Shown piece after piece: positions 44,801 to 52,414 of a stretch of 64,000 bases of DNA. The notes beneath the pieces were generated by a model. The model did no database searches, was not told the origin of the DNA, and worked only from the letters and a program-made list of their open reading frames with translations. Each line of letters opens with the position of its first letter. The first letter of the stretch is position 1. The DNA lies in contig CAIYBN010000092.1 in NCBI GenBank assembly GCA_903924465.1, positions 1 through 64,000 of the forward strand. Direction: 5' to 3'. Both the position numbers and the translations under genes were made by a program. The stretch is from an uncultured Myxococcales bacterium (GTDB lineage: Bacteria > Myxococcota_A > UBA9042).

Positions 44801-45431
44801 CCTGACGGACCTGCCGAAGTTTGCGATCGATCGCACCGAAGTAACCAACGCGTGGTTCGCGGCGTTTGCCGAGAATCACGCCGCGACGGGCGTGCATGTG
44901 CCAGAGTATCCCGACAACATGTTGGCCATGGGCTTGGGCCATCGCGATCACCCGGTCGTGGCGATCGACGCGGTGGCTGCGGACGCTTTTTGCGCTTGGC
45001 AGGGCAAGACGCTGCCAACGACCGAGGAATGGACCAAAGCTGGCCGTGGCGGATTGACGCTCGACGCGGCGCACCAGGTTGCGAATCCCATGCCGCGACG
45101 CAACTTGCCGTGGGGTAAGGGCGCGCCGGGCAAAGGGTTCAATCTGCATGGCGGTCAAGATGACGCTTGGGAGCTTTCCGCGCCGGTCACGGCGGACGCG
45201 GAAGGCGCGAGTCCCTATGGCGTGTTGTCGCTTGCCGACAATGCCGCGGAATGGACCGCGTCGGCGCCGTCGGGCAATACCCAAGCGCTGCGCACGATCC
45301 GCGGTGGCGACTGGAGTACCGAGTGGTCCGACGGCGTGCATTCGCTCGCGATCGAGAATCAACGCAGCCCGCGCTTCTTCAGCTTTGGTCTCGGCTTTCG
45401 CTGTGCCGAGCGTTCGGCCGAAAGCCGTTAG
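41826..45431 (+). CDS. Kinase - nSTAND1 NTPase - TM - FGE-like fusion (module A)
   Basis: A 1201-residue fusion, start TTG at 41826 (GAGG upstream; no ATG fits). Residues ~60-330 are a protein kinase: QLGQGGMGRVLLAR, VALKLI, HCDLKPEN (184-191), VDFGIARV and GTPGYMAPEQ. The usual HRD arginine is Cys185, so it is a non-RD kinase. FRGLMPFEERHAGFFFGRE opens a novel-STAND (nSTAND1) NTPase with Walker A GPSGAGKS (~378) and Walker B IVLFVDQLEE (~467), ending near LELAHDSLLRDWPQL. A transmembrane helix lies at ~785-811. The periplasmic C-terminus (~965-1201) is FGE-sulfatase/C-lectin-like (GSFYFGGEGEPPF ... RGGDW ... GLGFRC) without the catalytic Cys of true FGE, so probably a sensor. It is a paralogue of the 46867 gene. 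Confidence 0.88.
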   Translation: MPKSDEPEKPLEHQETLEPEGSESFFAVSHRPVTSITTQYDAQRPVSRGVEPAPPIEVGYEIDHFRVVRQLGQGGMGRVLLARDTQLGRLVALKLIREDRLSRVSLDAFQAEARLTARLSHPNIVTIHHIGRWDSSMYLALEYVEGGTLRDRLGGQVMHAREAMRMALPIARALAAAHAALVSHCDLKPENVLVPPDGRLRVVDFGIARVIDNRPWDEREEGKERVAGTPGYMAPEQWLGEPSSAAVDIWALGVMIYEMLMAHRPFEGPNSDGRPMHMRMLDPGLQPRPLIGLTEDFRLLIEAMLARRPDERPTAAEIAQALERALNRDDGDAQSTESPFRGLMPFEERHAGFFFGRESEVDAAVERLRTVTMLPVVGPSGAGKSSFVQAGLIPRLREQRAHTVLSLRPGPHPLAALASRLVAGETLDSKRELQEQRDVVAELTATLLERPGHANVLLHGLADATHTRIVLFVDQLEEVVTQGCPAEEARAFLDAIALAADAVDDQVRVIVTLRDDFLARVAVGDAMTAALNNVLVVRRLDDQLLREAATRPLMRLGYAWDDPEVVNRIVSELHGLASALPLLQFACAALWEHRDQRNHLLRRSDYEAIGGVAGALAAHAEAVFDGLSPQDLEVARVLLLRLVAPDGARRVVPRSRALEGLGERGERLVERLTHARLLTVRRSRVAATGEAVLELAHDSLLRDWPQLRKWLDESSEERLVLAEVEDAARVWHGRGRQPLEVWPLDGVKDAQRRLRAEFSALSQTARDFLALGETLGLRDRRRRRMVLIGSFALAVAITLTSVVAALAFAKKERQTKEQAVLIEKAAAEGALAAADTGLVDLDLQLFDWDPLTQSAHPVALAAFDHVSMTLWEVDAPDAATSDRPREARFVKLAPAKQVDSHWRAQLQTRSGPVFLRVDGRGRDGQTCEPSWLKVPRLPGWSERAHGPTRLLLHVPTCAASRADLVPVASGSFYFGGEGEPPFPGHIAPKAERLTDLPKFAIDRTEVTNAWFAAFAENHAATGVHVPEYPDNMLAMGLGHRDHPVVAIDAVAADAFCAWQGKTLPTTEEWTKAGRGGLTLDAAHQVANPMPRRNLPWGKGAPGKGFNLHGGQDDAWELSAPVTADAEGASPYGVLSLADNAAEWTASAPSGNTQALRTIRGGDWSTEWSDGVHSLAIENQRSPRFFSFGLGFRCAERSAESR

Positions 45432-45463
45432 AATTGGACACCCCACGCTGCGACTGGGTGCAC

Positions 45464-45492
45464 TTGACGATTGTCGCGGACCGGCTCACGAT
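45464..45492 (+). promoter_or_regulatory. Sigma70-like promoter of the module A small protein
   Basis: TTGACG (45464-45469), 17 bp, CACGAT (45487-45492). With the strong AAAGGAG site it suggests high expression of the small gene independent of the kinase. The equivalent gene of module B also has its own TTGACG promoter. Confidence 0.5.
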
Positions 45493-45524
45493 AATGGGGC
45501 ATCCAACCCAAAAGGAGTCCTCGT

Positions 45525-46256
45525 ATGTCTTTCCCTACACTTCCTGCGTTTCAGGGCATTGGCGTTGCCATGCAGGCGACGATCACCGCGTACAACAACA
45601 CGACGACTGATTTCAGCTTCACTGTGGCCGGAACGGCATACAGCGCGACCTGGAATACCGACGTTGTGGCCAATGCAATCAACACGATTGGCCATACGGT
45701 CGGGTCCAACGGCCGGCTCAACTTGACGTCAGCGAAAGCGCGGGGGCTTGGACTCTCGGGTTGGCAGAGCGTTGGCTCCAACTACGGTGGCACAGACTAT
45801 CAGACGTACTCCGCGTACAACGCAACGGTGCGCTCTGTGAGCGGCAACAACATTGGTTTGACCATCGGTACCAAGAACGTCACCGTCGACTGGAGCAATC
45901 CGGCGGATGTCTGGACGGGATCGGAAACGACCCTCCGGCCGACCTTGGGCAATGCGGGCACCGTTCGTCTGGGCGATGCGTTTGGCCGTAGCCAGAGCCT
46001 TGGCGGCCCAGACAAGTGGCCGATTTCACTGCTGCGCTCGGCAGCGGCGGAAGTGCGCGTGCGCTGCGTCGGGTCTTTGGGTCAGGTCGTGGTGCTCGAT
46101 CGCTGCGATGCGCCGATCGTCGACAGTCGCGGGCAAGTCGTGACGTGGCTGTTGCCGGTGGGAGAGCCCAGCGTCGACGGGTTCGATCCTGGCCATACCC
46201 AGCCGCAGATCGTGCGCATTCAGCACGTGCTCAAGGCAAAGTTGGGAATGCCGTAA
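45525..46256 (+). CDS. Unknown small beta-rich protein of module A
   Basis: A 243-residue protein with a strong ribosome site (AAAGGAG, 8 bases before ATG). No signal peptide or membrane segment is seen. The first ~150 residues are rich in Thr, Asn, Ser, Gly and Tyr with alternating hydrophobic residues (MQATITAYNNTTTDFSFTV, NIGLTIGTKNVTVDW), suggesting beta sheet. The last ~75 include VRVRCVGSLGQVVVLDRC and a tail IVRIQHVLKAKLGMP. I do not recognise a family. It lies between the kinase fusion and the convergent caspase-like gene, whose 3' end it overlaps by 26 bp. The position is matched in module B by an unrelated-looking 272-residue protein, which suggests an effector, sensor or protease substrate. 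Confidence 0.6.
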   Translation: MSFPTLPAFQGIGVAMQATITAYNNTTTDFSFTVAGTAYSATWNTDVVANAINTIGHTVGSNGRLNLTSAKARGLGLSGWQSVGSNYGGTDYQTYSAYNATVRSVSGNNIGLTIGTKNVTVDWSNPADVWTGSETTLRPTLGNAGTVRLGDAFGRSQSLGGPDKWPISLLRSAAAEVRVRCVGSLGQVVVLDRCDAPIVDSRGQVVTWLLPVGEPSVDGFDPGHTQPQIVRIQHVLKAKLGMP

Positions 46257-46872
46257 CGGGCACGAGCCCGCAGCGTTCGACATCAACCGCCTCAGCGAGC
46301 GATTCGTTCGTTGCGAAACCTGAGACCTTGAAGTCGTGGGGATCGACGCCGCGTAGCGTCACCTGAACGCGACATCCGAGTCGCCGCTTGAGCGCCAGCG
46401 CGAGGAGTGGTCCATCCCCTTCGGCGCCAAGCGGCAGATCCGCGCTGAGCCCGCCCACGCCGACACCGCAGCCGAGCAAGCGAAGTACCGTGGCCGGGTC
46501 CACCAGCGCTGGCGGATTGAGCACTTGCGCCAGCACCCGCTGCGTCTGGACATCCCCGCTCAGCAGCGCATCACCGACCGACAGCGCCCCCGGCTCGCCG
46601 TGGCCGACGAGGTCCAGGCAGTGCAGCGCGCCAAACCCCAGTTCTCGTTGCCGGTGGCGGACTTCCGTCATGGCTTGCCAGAGATTGCGAAAACGCACGA
46701 TGATCACAGCCGAATCCCGCACGCGCTCCACACAGGCATCCAGACTGTCATCCTCACCCGGCAGCCGTTCCACCAACATCACGTGCGGTCTCAGCCCGGC
46801 CATGGTCACCCCCATGCGCAGCGTCGGTTGCCGTGACTGCGTCGTCAAGATCGCGATGGACACAGTTTGCAC
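46231..46872 (-). CDS. Caspase-fold (CHAT/DUF4347-like) protein of module A
   Basis: A 213-residue protein. The GTG start at 46872 is uncertain; GTG 46863 and ATG 46815 are alternatives, but the strand VSIAILTT suggests the early part is real. ALHCLDLVGHGEPGALSVGD and VLRLLGCGVG give a His91/Cys135 pair, spaced 44 residues, each at the end of a hydrophobic strand, as in clan CD proteases and DUF4347 (HG-PG-l-lGd ... l-l-GC-va). The later LGCRVQVTL fits the strand after the catalytic Cys helix. It converges on the small protein gene, and its start abuts the start of the next kinase. I infer a peptidase or peptidase-like signalling protein; activity is not shown. Confidence 0.6.
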   Translation of the reverse strand: MQTVSIAILTTQSRQPTLRMGVTMAGLRPHVMLVERLPGEDDSLDACVERVRDSAVIIVRFRNLWQAMTEVRHRQRELGFGALHCLDLVGHGEPGALSVGDALLSGDVQTQRVLAQVLNPPALVDPATVLRLLGCGVGVGGLSADLPLGAEGDGPLLALALKRRLGCRVQVTLRGVDPHDFKVSGFATNESLAEAVDVERCGLVPVTAFPTLP

Positions 46873-49800
46873 ATTCCGTCACGATCGCCGCGGCTCACGC
46901 AACGTCGGCCGAGGTGTCCGCTGTCCCGCGATCCGCCCAGCTCCAGCATCATCCCCGGCGCGCCCTTTCACACGACGCAAGTCGACCCGCGTCGCCCTCA
47001 GAGCGACAGCTTTGACGCCCTCGAAACACCAGCGATTGGCCTGCACATCGACCATTTCCGCGTCGTGCGGCAGATTGGCCAAGGCGGCATGGGCCGGGTG
47101 CTGCTGGCCCGCGACACACGGCTGGGCCGCTTGGTGGCGCTCAAGCTGATTCGCGAGGATCGCTTGGACGGCGAAGGGATTGTCGCGCTGATGGCCGAAG
47201 CGCGGCTGACCGCGAGCGTTTCGCATCCCAACATCGTGACGATTCACCACATCGGTCGCTGGGGCAAGTCGCCGTATCTGGCGCTGGAATACATCGCCGG
47301 GACGAGCCTGCGGGAACGTCTCGTGTCATCGCCGCCGACGCAACGGGAGGCCCTGCGCATTGCGCTCTCGGTGGCCCATGCCCTGGCGGCCGCGCACGCG
47401 GCGCGGATCATCCACTGCGATTTGAAGCCTGAGAACGTGTTGCTGCCCTCGGATGGTCGGTTGCGCGTCGTGGATTTTGGCATCGCGCGCGTGGTGGAAA
47501 CCCTGTCGACTGGGCCGCGTGAGCCGGGACAGCGGCACTTGGCGGGCACGCCCGGCTATATGGCGCCGGAACAGTGGCGGAGCGAGGTGCCGACGGAGGC
47601 CGCTGATATCTGGGCGCTCGGCATGATGCTCTACGAAATGCTGGCGGGGCATCGGCCGTTCGAAGGCCCGGCGGGCGACGGCCGGCCCATGCACATGCGC
47701 GTGCTCGACGAGACCATGCCGATTCGGCCGATCGCCGGAATCACCGGTTCGCTGCAACAATTCGTGCTGTCCTTGTGTGAACGGGACGCGGCGAAGCGGC
47801 CTTCGGCGAGCGGTGCGGTGCGGTTGCTGGAATCCATGCTGGCCCGCGACGACGGCAGCTCGCGCACCGGCGACGCGCCTTTCCGCGGCCTCTTGCCCTT
47901 TGAAGAACGGCACGCTGGGTTCTTCTTCGGTCGCGACGCGGAGGTGGACGCGGCGGTGGAGCGGTTGCGAAAGGCAACGGTGATGCCGATTCTCGGGCCG
48001 TCGGGCGCTGGCAAGAGTTCGTTTGTCCAAGCAGGACTGATGCCGCGGCTGCGAGAACAAGGGCCCTGGACGCTGGTGTCCTTGCGTCCCGGTGCACGGC
48101 CGCTGGCGGCGCTGGCCTCGCGGCTTCTGGCGCAGGACACGGCGGATCCCCGGCGGCCGACCAATCCGCCCCGCGACCAAATCGACGACCTGGCGCGGCT
48201 GTTGCTGGAATCGCCGACAGCAGCCAACGTGCGCTTGCACCAACTCGCGGAGCAGAACCATACGCGGCTGCTGCTGTTTGTGGATCAATTGGAAGAGGTT
48301 GTGACCCACGGTTGTGCGCCGGACGAAGCGGCTGCGTTTCTGGCGGCGATCGCGCAGGCAGCTGACCCGGTGGACGACGTCGTGCGCGTCGTGTTCACCT
48401 TGCGCGACGACTTTCTGGCGCGCGTTTCGACCGGTGACGCGATGGCTGCGGCATTGGCCAATGTGCTGGTCCTGCGGCGGCTGGACGATCGCCACCTGCG
48501 CGAGGCGGCGACGCGACCGCTGGAGCAACTGGGCTATGCGTGGGACGACCCGAGCGTCATCGACCGCATTGTCGCAGAATTGAGCGGCTTGCCGGCGGCT
48601 CTGCCCCTCCTCCAGTTCGCTGGAGCCGCGCTGTGGGAACGGCGCGATCAGCGGACACAACGGCTTTTGCGGTCGGAATACGAGGCGATTGGCGGCGTCG
48701 CGGGTGCGCTCGCAACCCATGCCGAGGCGGTCTTTGAAGGGCTTTCGCCCACAGATGTTGCAGTTGCACGGCGGATGCTGCTGCGCCTTGTGGCGGCAGA
48801 CGGTGCGCGCCGCGCCATGCCGCGCCACGCCGCGTTGGATGGTCTGGGACCACGTGCCGAGGTCGTGCTGGAGCGCCTCACGGCGGCGCGGCTGCTGACC
48901 GTGAGGCGTTCGCGTGTGGCAAACGACGATGCCGTGCTGGAACTGGCGCACGAATCGCTGCTGCGGACGTGGCCCCAGCTGGTGCGCTGGCTGGAGGAAA
49001 GTTCGGAGGAACGTCTGGCGGCGGCTGAAGTGGAGGAAGCGGCTCGGCTGTGGGCGAGCCGCGGCAAGCCCAACGGCGAAGTGTGGCCGCTGGATGGTAT
49101 CATCGATGCCCGGCGCCGGTTGCGCGCAGAAATCGACGGGCTCTCGCAATGTGCCAAGGATTTCCTGGCGTCCGGCGAAATCCTCGGGCTCGCGAAACGT
49201 CGCCGCGCGCGTTGGCTGATCGTCTTCGGTTTGGCACTGGCGGCGGTGATCACCATCGCGTCGTTGGTCACGGCGGCCGAGTTGGCGCGTCGGGAGCGCA
49301 CGACGACGGAACAGGCGGCGCAGATTGCGCTTGCGGCGGCGGACACTGGGCTTGCGCAGCTGGAGCTGGAACTGGTGGATTGGGATGCGCGGACGCTGCG
49401 CGTCAAGCCGGTCAATGCCGCGCAGTTTGAACACTTGAAGGTCATGGTGTACGACGTCAATCCGCTTGATTCGCACCAGCCTGGCGCCGCGCGCGATCCG
49501 CGTTTTGTCAGGATGGGCCAACCCCAACTGCGCGAGGGCCGGTGGACGGTTTCACTGGAAACGCGATCGGGCCCGGCGTTTCTGAAGGTCACTGGCCGGG
49601 GGCGCGCGGGCCAGACCTGCCCGCCATCGCTGCTGCACCTGCGCGCATTGCCGGGCTACGGCGAACGCAATCGCGGGCCCTTGGCGCTTCGCGTGACGGT
49701 TCCAACGTGCGACGCAACGGCCGAGGACACTGTGGAGATTCCTGCTGGTCCGTTTGTCTTCGGCGGTGATGGCGAGCCGCCCATCGTCAGTCGTCTGGCC

Positions 49801-50433
49801 CTGTCCGCCGAACACGTGGTGACCCTGCCGGCGTTCTGGATCGATCGCACAGAGGTGTCCAACGGTTGGTATGGCGTGTATGCGCGGAACGAACTGCTCA
49901 CCGGCGAGGGCATGCCAGATTACCCGCCCGACGACGTCGTCCATGACGCGGCCAAGCCGGACCACCCTGTCAGCGCGTTGGATGCCTACACGGCGGAGGC
50001 GTTTTGCGCTTGGCAGGGCAAGCGTTTGCCGACGGCCGAGGAGTGGACCAAGGCCGCGCGCGGCGGACTGACGCTCGACGCGGCGGGGACCGTCCTGAAT
50101 CCAGTGCCGCGGCGGAACCTGCCTTGGGGGACCGGCGATTTGACCGGTCGGGTGAACCTGCGCGACACGGTCGATCCTTGGTACCACACCTCGCCGGTGA
50201 CAGGCTTCCCCGATGGCGCGAGTCCCTATGGCGTGTTGGCGATGGCCGGCAACGTCAGCGAGTGGACCTCGACAACGCCCCGCAGTGCCCGCGCCACCGC
50301 GTTGCGCACGATGGTCGGCGGCGAGTGCAGCGCGATGACGATCGATGGGCTGCACTCGTTGGCGGTGCAGAATGAGCGGAGCCCGCGGCATTTTGATTTT
50401 ACGCTCGGTGCCCGATGTGTGCGGTCCAAGTGA
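46867..50433 (+). CDS. Kinase - nSTAND1 NTPase - TM - FGE-like fusion (module B)
   Basis: A 1188-residue paralogue of the 41826 product with the same domain order and nearly the same positions. Kinase (~58-330): QIGQGGMGRVLLAR, HCDLKPEN at 183-190 (again Cys in place of the HRD Arg) and VDFGIARV. nSTAND1: FRGLLPFEERHAGFFFGRD, Walker A GPSGAGKS (~378) and LLLFVDQLEEV. A transmembrane helix lies at ~781-806, and an FGE-like domain from ~957 (GPFVFGGDGEPP ... VGGECSAM ... LGARC). Kinase and STAND blocks are very similar to module A; the first ~55 residues and parts of the FGE-like end differ more. The only in-frame start before the kinase is TTG 46867, which abuts the GTG of the divergent caspase-like gene. 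Confidence 0.88.
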   Translation: MHIPSRSPRLTQRRPRCPLSRDPPSSSIIPGAPFHTTQVDPRRPQSDSFDALETPAIGLHIDHFRVVRQIGQGGMGRVLLARDTRLGRLVALKLIREDRLDGEGIVALMAEARLTASVSHPNIVTIHHIGRWGKSPYLALEYIAGTSLRERLVSSPPTQREALRIALSVAHALAAAHAARIIHCDLKPENVLLPSDGRLRVVDFGIARVVETLSTGPREPGQRHLAGTPGYMAPEQWRSEVPTEAADIWALGMMLYEMLAGHRPFEGPAGDGRPMHMRVLDETMPIRPIAGITGSLQQFVLSLCERDAAKRPSASGAVRLLESMLARDDGSSRTGDAPFRGLLPFEERHAGFFFGRDAEVDAAVERLRKATVMPILGPSGAGKSSFVQAGLMPRLREQGPWTLVSLRPGARPLAALASRLLAQDTADPRRPTNPPRDQIDDLARLLLESPTAANVRLHQLAEQNHTRLLLFVDQLEEVVTHGCAPDEAAAFLAAIAQAADPVDDVVRVVFTLRDDFLARVSTGDAMAAALANVLVLRRLDDRHLREAATRPLEQLGYAWDDPSVIDRIVAELSGLPAALPLLQFAGAALWERRDQRTQRLLRSEYEAIGGVAGALATHAEAVFEGLSPTDVAVARRMLLRLVAADGARRAMPRHAALDGLGPRAEVVLERLTAARLLTVRRSRVANDDAVLELAHESLLRTWPQLVRWLEESSEERLAAAEVEEAARLWASRGKPNGEVWPLDGIIDARRRLRAEIDGLSQCAKDFLASGEILGLAKRRRARWLIVFGLALAAVITIASLVTAAELARRERTTTEQAAQIALAAADTGLAQLELELVDWDARTLRVKPVNAAQFEHLKVMVYDVNPLDSHQPGAARDPRFVRMGQPQLREGRWTVSLETRSGPAFLKVTGRGRAGQTCPPSLLHLRALPGYGERNRGPLALRVTVPTCDATAEDTVEIPAGPFVFGGDGEPPIVSRLALSAEHVVTLPAFWIDRTEVSNGWYGVYARNELLTGEGMPDYPPDDVVHDAAKPDHPVSALDAYTAEAFCAWQGKRLPTAEEWTKAARGGLTLDAAGTVLNPVPRRNLPWGTGDLTGRVNLRDTVDPWYHTSPVTGFPDGASPYGVLAMAGNVSEWTSTTPRSARATALRTMVGGECSAMTIDGLHSLAVQNERSPRHFDFTLGARCVRSK

Positions 50434-50448
50434 GCCGGTCGGGCGCAA

Positions 50449-50477
50449 TTGACGACGTTCTGGCGCTTCGTTACCAT
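50449..50477 (+). promoter_or_regulatory. Sigma70-like promoter of the module B small protein
   Basis: TTGACG (50449-50454), 17 bp, TACCAT (50472-50477). It is the counterpart of the promoter at 45464 in module A. The transcript start near 50484 supports the ATG at 50546, with GGAGG 6 bases upstream. Confidence 0.55.
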
Positions 50478-50545
50478 CTGGGCAGTTCCTTTTGACCAAA
50501 CACTTGCCACGCGAACCTTGCCGCGTGCCGCGTATGGAGGTTCCG

Positions 50546-51364
50546 ATGCCCGCTCCGATCTATTCTGGTTATGACGTCGTCGTGCGAAGTGCCGATCCGG
50601 CCAATCCGGTCGTGGTCGTTGTCTACCGAACCAAATTGATCAACGTGAACTGGCCGGTCAACGCGACGCCGACCCAGCCGGGCGCGGACGTCTGGCCGTT
50701 TGCGCCGTCGACGTTGTTCCGTGCAACGAATGCCGGCGGACGCTTGTTCTTTTCACCCGCCGCTACAGCTGCGAACTTCCTGCGGACGGACATTGCGGCG
50801 GATCACGTCTCCCGGCAACCGCACTATGGTCTCTATGTCACAGTCCAGCGGACGACGTCGGGCGTCGGATTGGTGTACGCCGTGGATGCCAACGCCTACC
50901 TGTCGGTGACGTGGACTGATCGGTCGCAATGCTATCTGCCGTCCACGACCCTGAGGCTGGATGCGACGGGCGTGCCCGTGACCGGCTCGTCCGGATGGCT
51001 CTATGTGACCGATTCACAGCTGACCAATCAAGGTGTTACCGCGCCGGCCTTCGCGCCCAAGTGGCCGGACGGGCTAGGTGGCGGTCAGGACAAGCAGAAA
51101 TACTCGCAAGCGACCGTCACGATTGTCTCACCCCATGCTTCGGCCGTGATCGACTTTGACTATTCCGTTGGTAACGAGATCAAGCACTTCCACTCCAACA
51201 CGCTCCAGTTGAATCGCATGACCCCGTTCGGCAAGGACCTCGTCGTTCTGCAGGACAGCCAGTACACCAAGGTCGACTTTGACAGCGTCGGTCAGGGAAC
51301 GGCGTGGCTGCTCACTGCGTATCTGGACAGTCTTGTGGCGAACGATCTCGCGCGGGCGCCGTGA
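50546..51364 (+). CDS. Unknown small beta-rich protein of module B
   Basis: A 272-residue protein from ATG 50546 (GGAGG upstream; ATG 50534 is less well placed). No signal peptide or membrane helix is seen. The sequence alternates hydrophobic and polar residues throughout (YDVVVRSADPANPVVVVVYR, HYGLYVTVQRTTSGVGLVYA, SGWLYVTDSQLTNQG, DLVVLQDSQYTKVDF), indicating a mainly beta protein. Ser, Thr, Val and Asp are abundant, and there is one Cys. I do not recognise a family and see no clear alignment with the module A small protein, although the gene position, promoter and size class agree. The next gene converges on it 24 bp away. Confidence 0.6.
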   Translation: MPAPIYSGYDVVVRSADPANPVVVVVYRTKLINVNWPVNATPTQPGADVWPFAPSTLFRATNAGGRLFFSPAATAANFLRTDIAADHVSRQPHYGLYVTVQRTTSGVGLVYAVDANAYLSVTWTDRSQCYLPSTTLRLDATGVPVTGSSGWLYVTDSQLTNQGVTAPAFAPKWPDGLGGGQDKQKYSQATVTIVSPHASAVIDFDYSVGNEIKHFHSNTLQLNRMTPFGKDLVVLQDSQYTKVDFDSVGQGTAWLLTAYLDSLVANDLARAP

Positions 51365-51388
51365 TCCTGGCAGTGAGCGGATCCTGAT

Positions 51389-52372
51389 CTACTCCAGATC
51401 CTGCGTCCAGAAGCTCCAGACGTCGCCGCCGATGACCTCGACGCGGAGGCAACTGCCCTCCAATGTCAACGAGAGCGCGACTTTGCGCTGACCGCTGGTG
51501 GAGACGATGTCCCAGGTTGCGACCGGGATCGACAGCGGCGCGCCGCGACGGCGCTGGGGTTTCGCGAGGCGGTCGGCCCAGTCGTCAGCTTCCGTGAAGG
51601 CGGCAATGAACTTGGGCAGTGCTTCGCTCGCAACGCGACCGGCAAAAGCCGGGGTGATGCGCGGCTTGGTGACCCAGTCGCCGTCGGTCGTGGGCAGAAA
51701 CGGGCCAGTGTACGTTTGAATCTCGTCACCACCGCCGTTCGGTCTCGCCCAGGAGACGGACACCATGTAGGGAACAGGCGGTCGGTCGCCTTCCTTGTCG
51801 CGCCACTCCAGCGCATCCAAATGGTTGAATTCACCGCCAGCGAAGTCTTCCGGCCACAGCGCACGCGTGCTGCCTGCGGTGGATTGGCCGCAAAAGCGTG
51901 CCAGTGCGACGTGCAGCAGTTTGCCATCAGTCGCCAAGTCCCGCTTGCCAATGGCCGGCGCGTTCACGAGGTTGCAACCCAGGAACCGCACAGTGCCGTC
52001 AGGCTTGCCGGCCGTCGAGCCACGGACAATCGTCGCCCAGGTGCCGAGTGAACTCAGCAGGGGTGAAGTCAGCGACAGCAATTCGTCGCCGATCGCCATC
52101 AATCCGGCCGAGGCGTGGGCGACGATGTCGATGCGCTCGAAATACGGCATGTCCCCCGAATGAACCAGCCGCAGCCGAATGTCCGCGGGCGTCTCGATCA
52201 ATTGTTGGATGCTGCTGACCCGCATGCTCCAAGGGCACGCCGCCGCGATCGCGTCGAGATCCGCGTCACCGTGCGCGGGCGCAGAAACCATCATCAAATA
52301 CCCACTGTTTGCGCTCAGTTGACCGAAGCGAAGCCCGCCGCCCAAGTCGCGTGGTTTGACGTTGCTTGCCAT
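51389..52372 (-). CDS. Caspase-fold (CHAT/DUF4347-like) protein of module B
   Basis: A 327-residue protein with AAAGGAG before its ATG. RIDIVAHASAGLMAIGDELLS and TVRFLGCNLVN give a His86/Cys133 pair, 47 residues apart, closely matching the His91/Cys135 arrangement of the module A protein (H-x-x-x-G-l-x-x-GD-LL, then hydrophobic strand-LGC). The Gly usually following the His is Ala here. The C-terminal ~150 residues, absent from module A, include FAGGEFNHLDALEW, YMVSVSWARPNGGGDEIQTY and a final beta-rich stretch (VALSLTLEGSCLRVEVIGGDVWSF in two blocks). Protease activity is an inference. It could be transcribed with the Cys-rich gene upstream on the minus strand. Confidence 0.6.
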   Translation of the reverse strand: MASNVKPRDLGGGLRFGQLSANSGYLMMVSAPAHGDADLDAIAAACPWSMRVSSIQQLIETPADIRLRLVHSGDMPYFERIDIVAHASAGLMAIGDELLSLTSPLLSSLGTWATIVRGSTAGKPDGTVRFLGCNLVNAPAIGKRDLATDGKLLHVALARFCGQSTAGSTRALWPEDFAGGEFNHLDALEWRDKEGDRPPVPYMVSVSWARPNGGGDEIQTYTGPFLPTTDGDWVTKPRITPAFAGRVASEALPKFIAAFTEADDWADRLAKPQRRRGAPLSIPVATWDIVSTSGQRKVALSLTLEGSCLRVEVIGGDVWSFWTQDLE

Positions 52373-52414
52373 GTTGTGCTCCTTTGGGGTGCGCTGCAGC
52401 CGTAGAGGTCTGCG

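Noticed and set aside
46231..46872. The overlap of the small beta-protein gene and the caspase-like gene as evidence that one is false
   Set aside because: Only 26 bp of the two 3' ends overlap, and both frames carry independent support: a ribosome site and promoter for one, paired motifs shared with the module B protein for the other.
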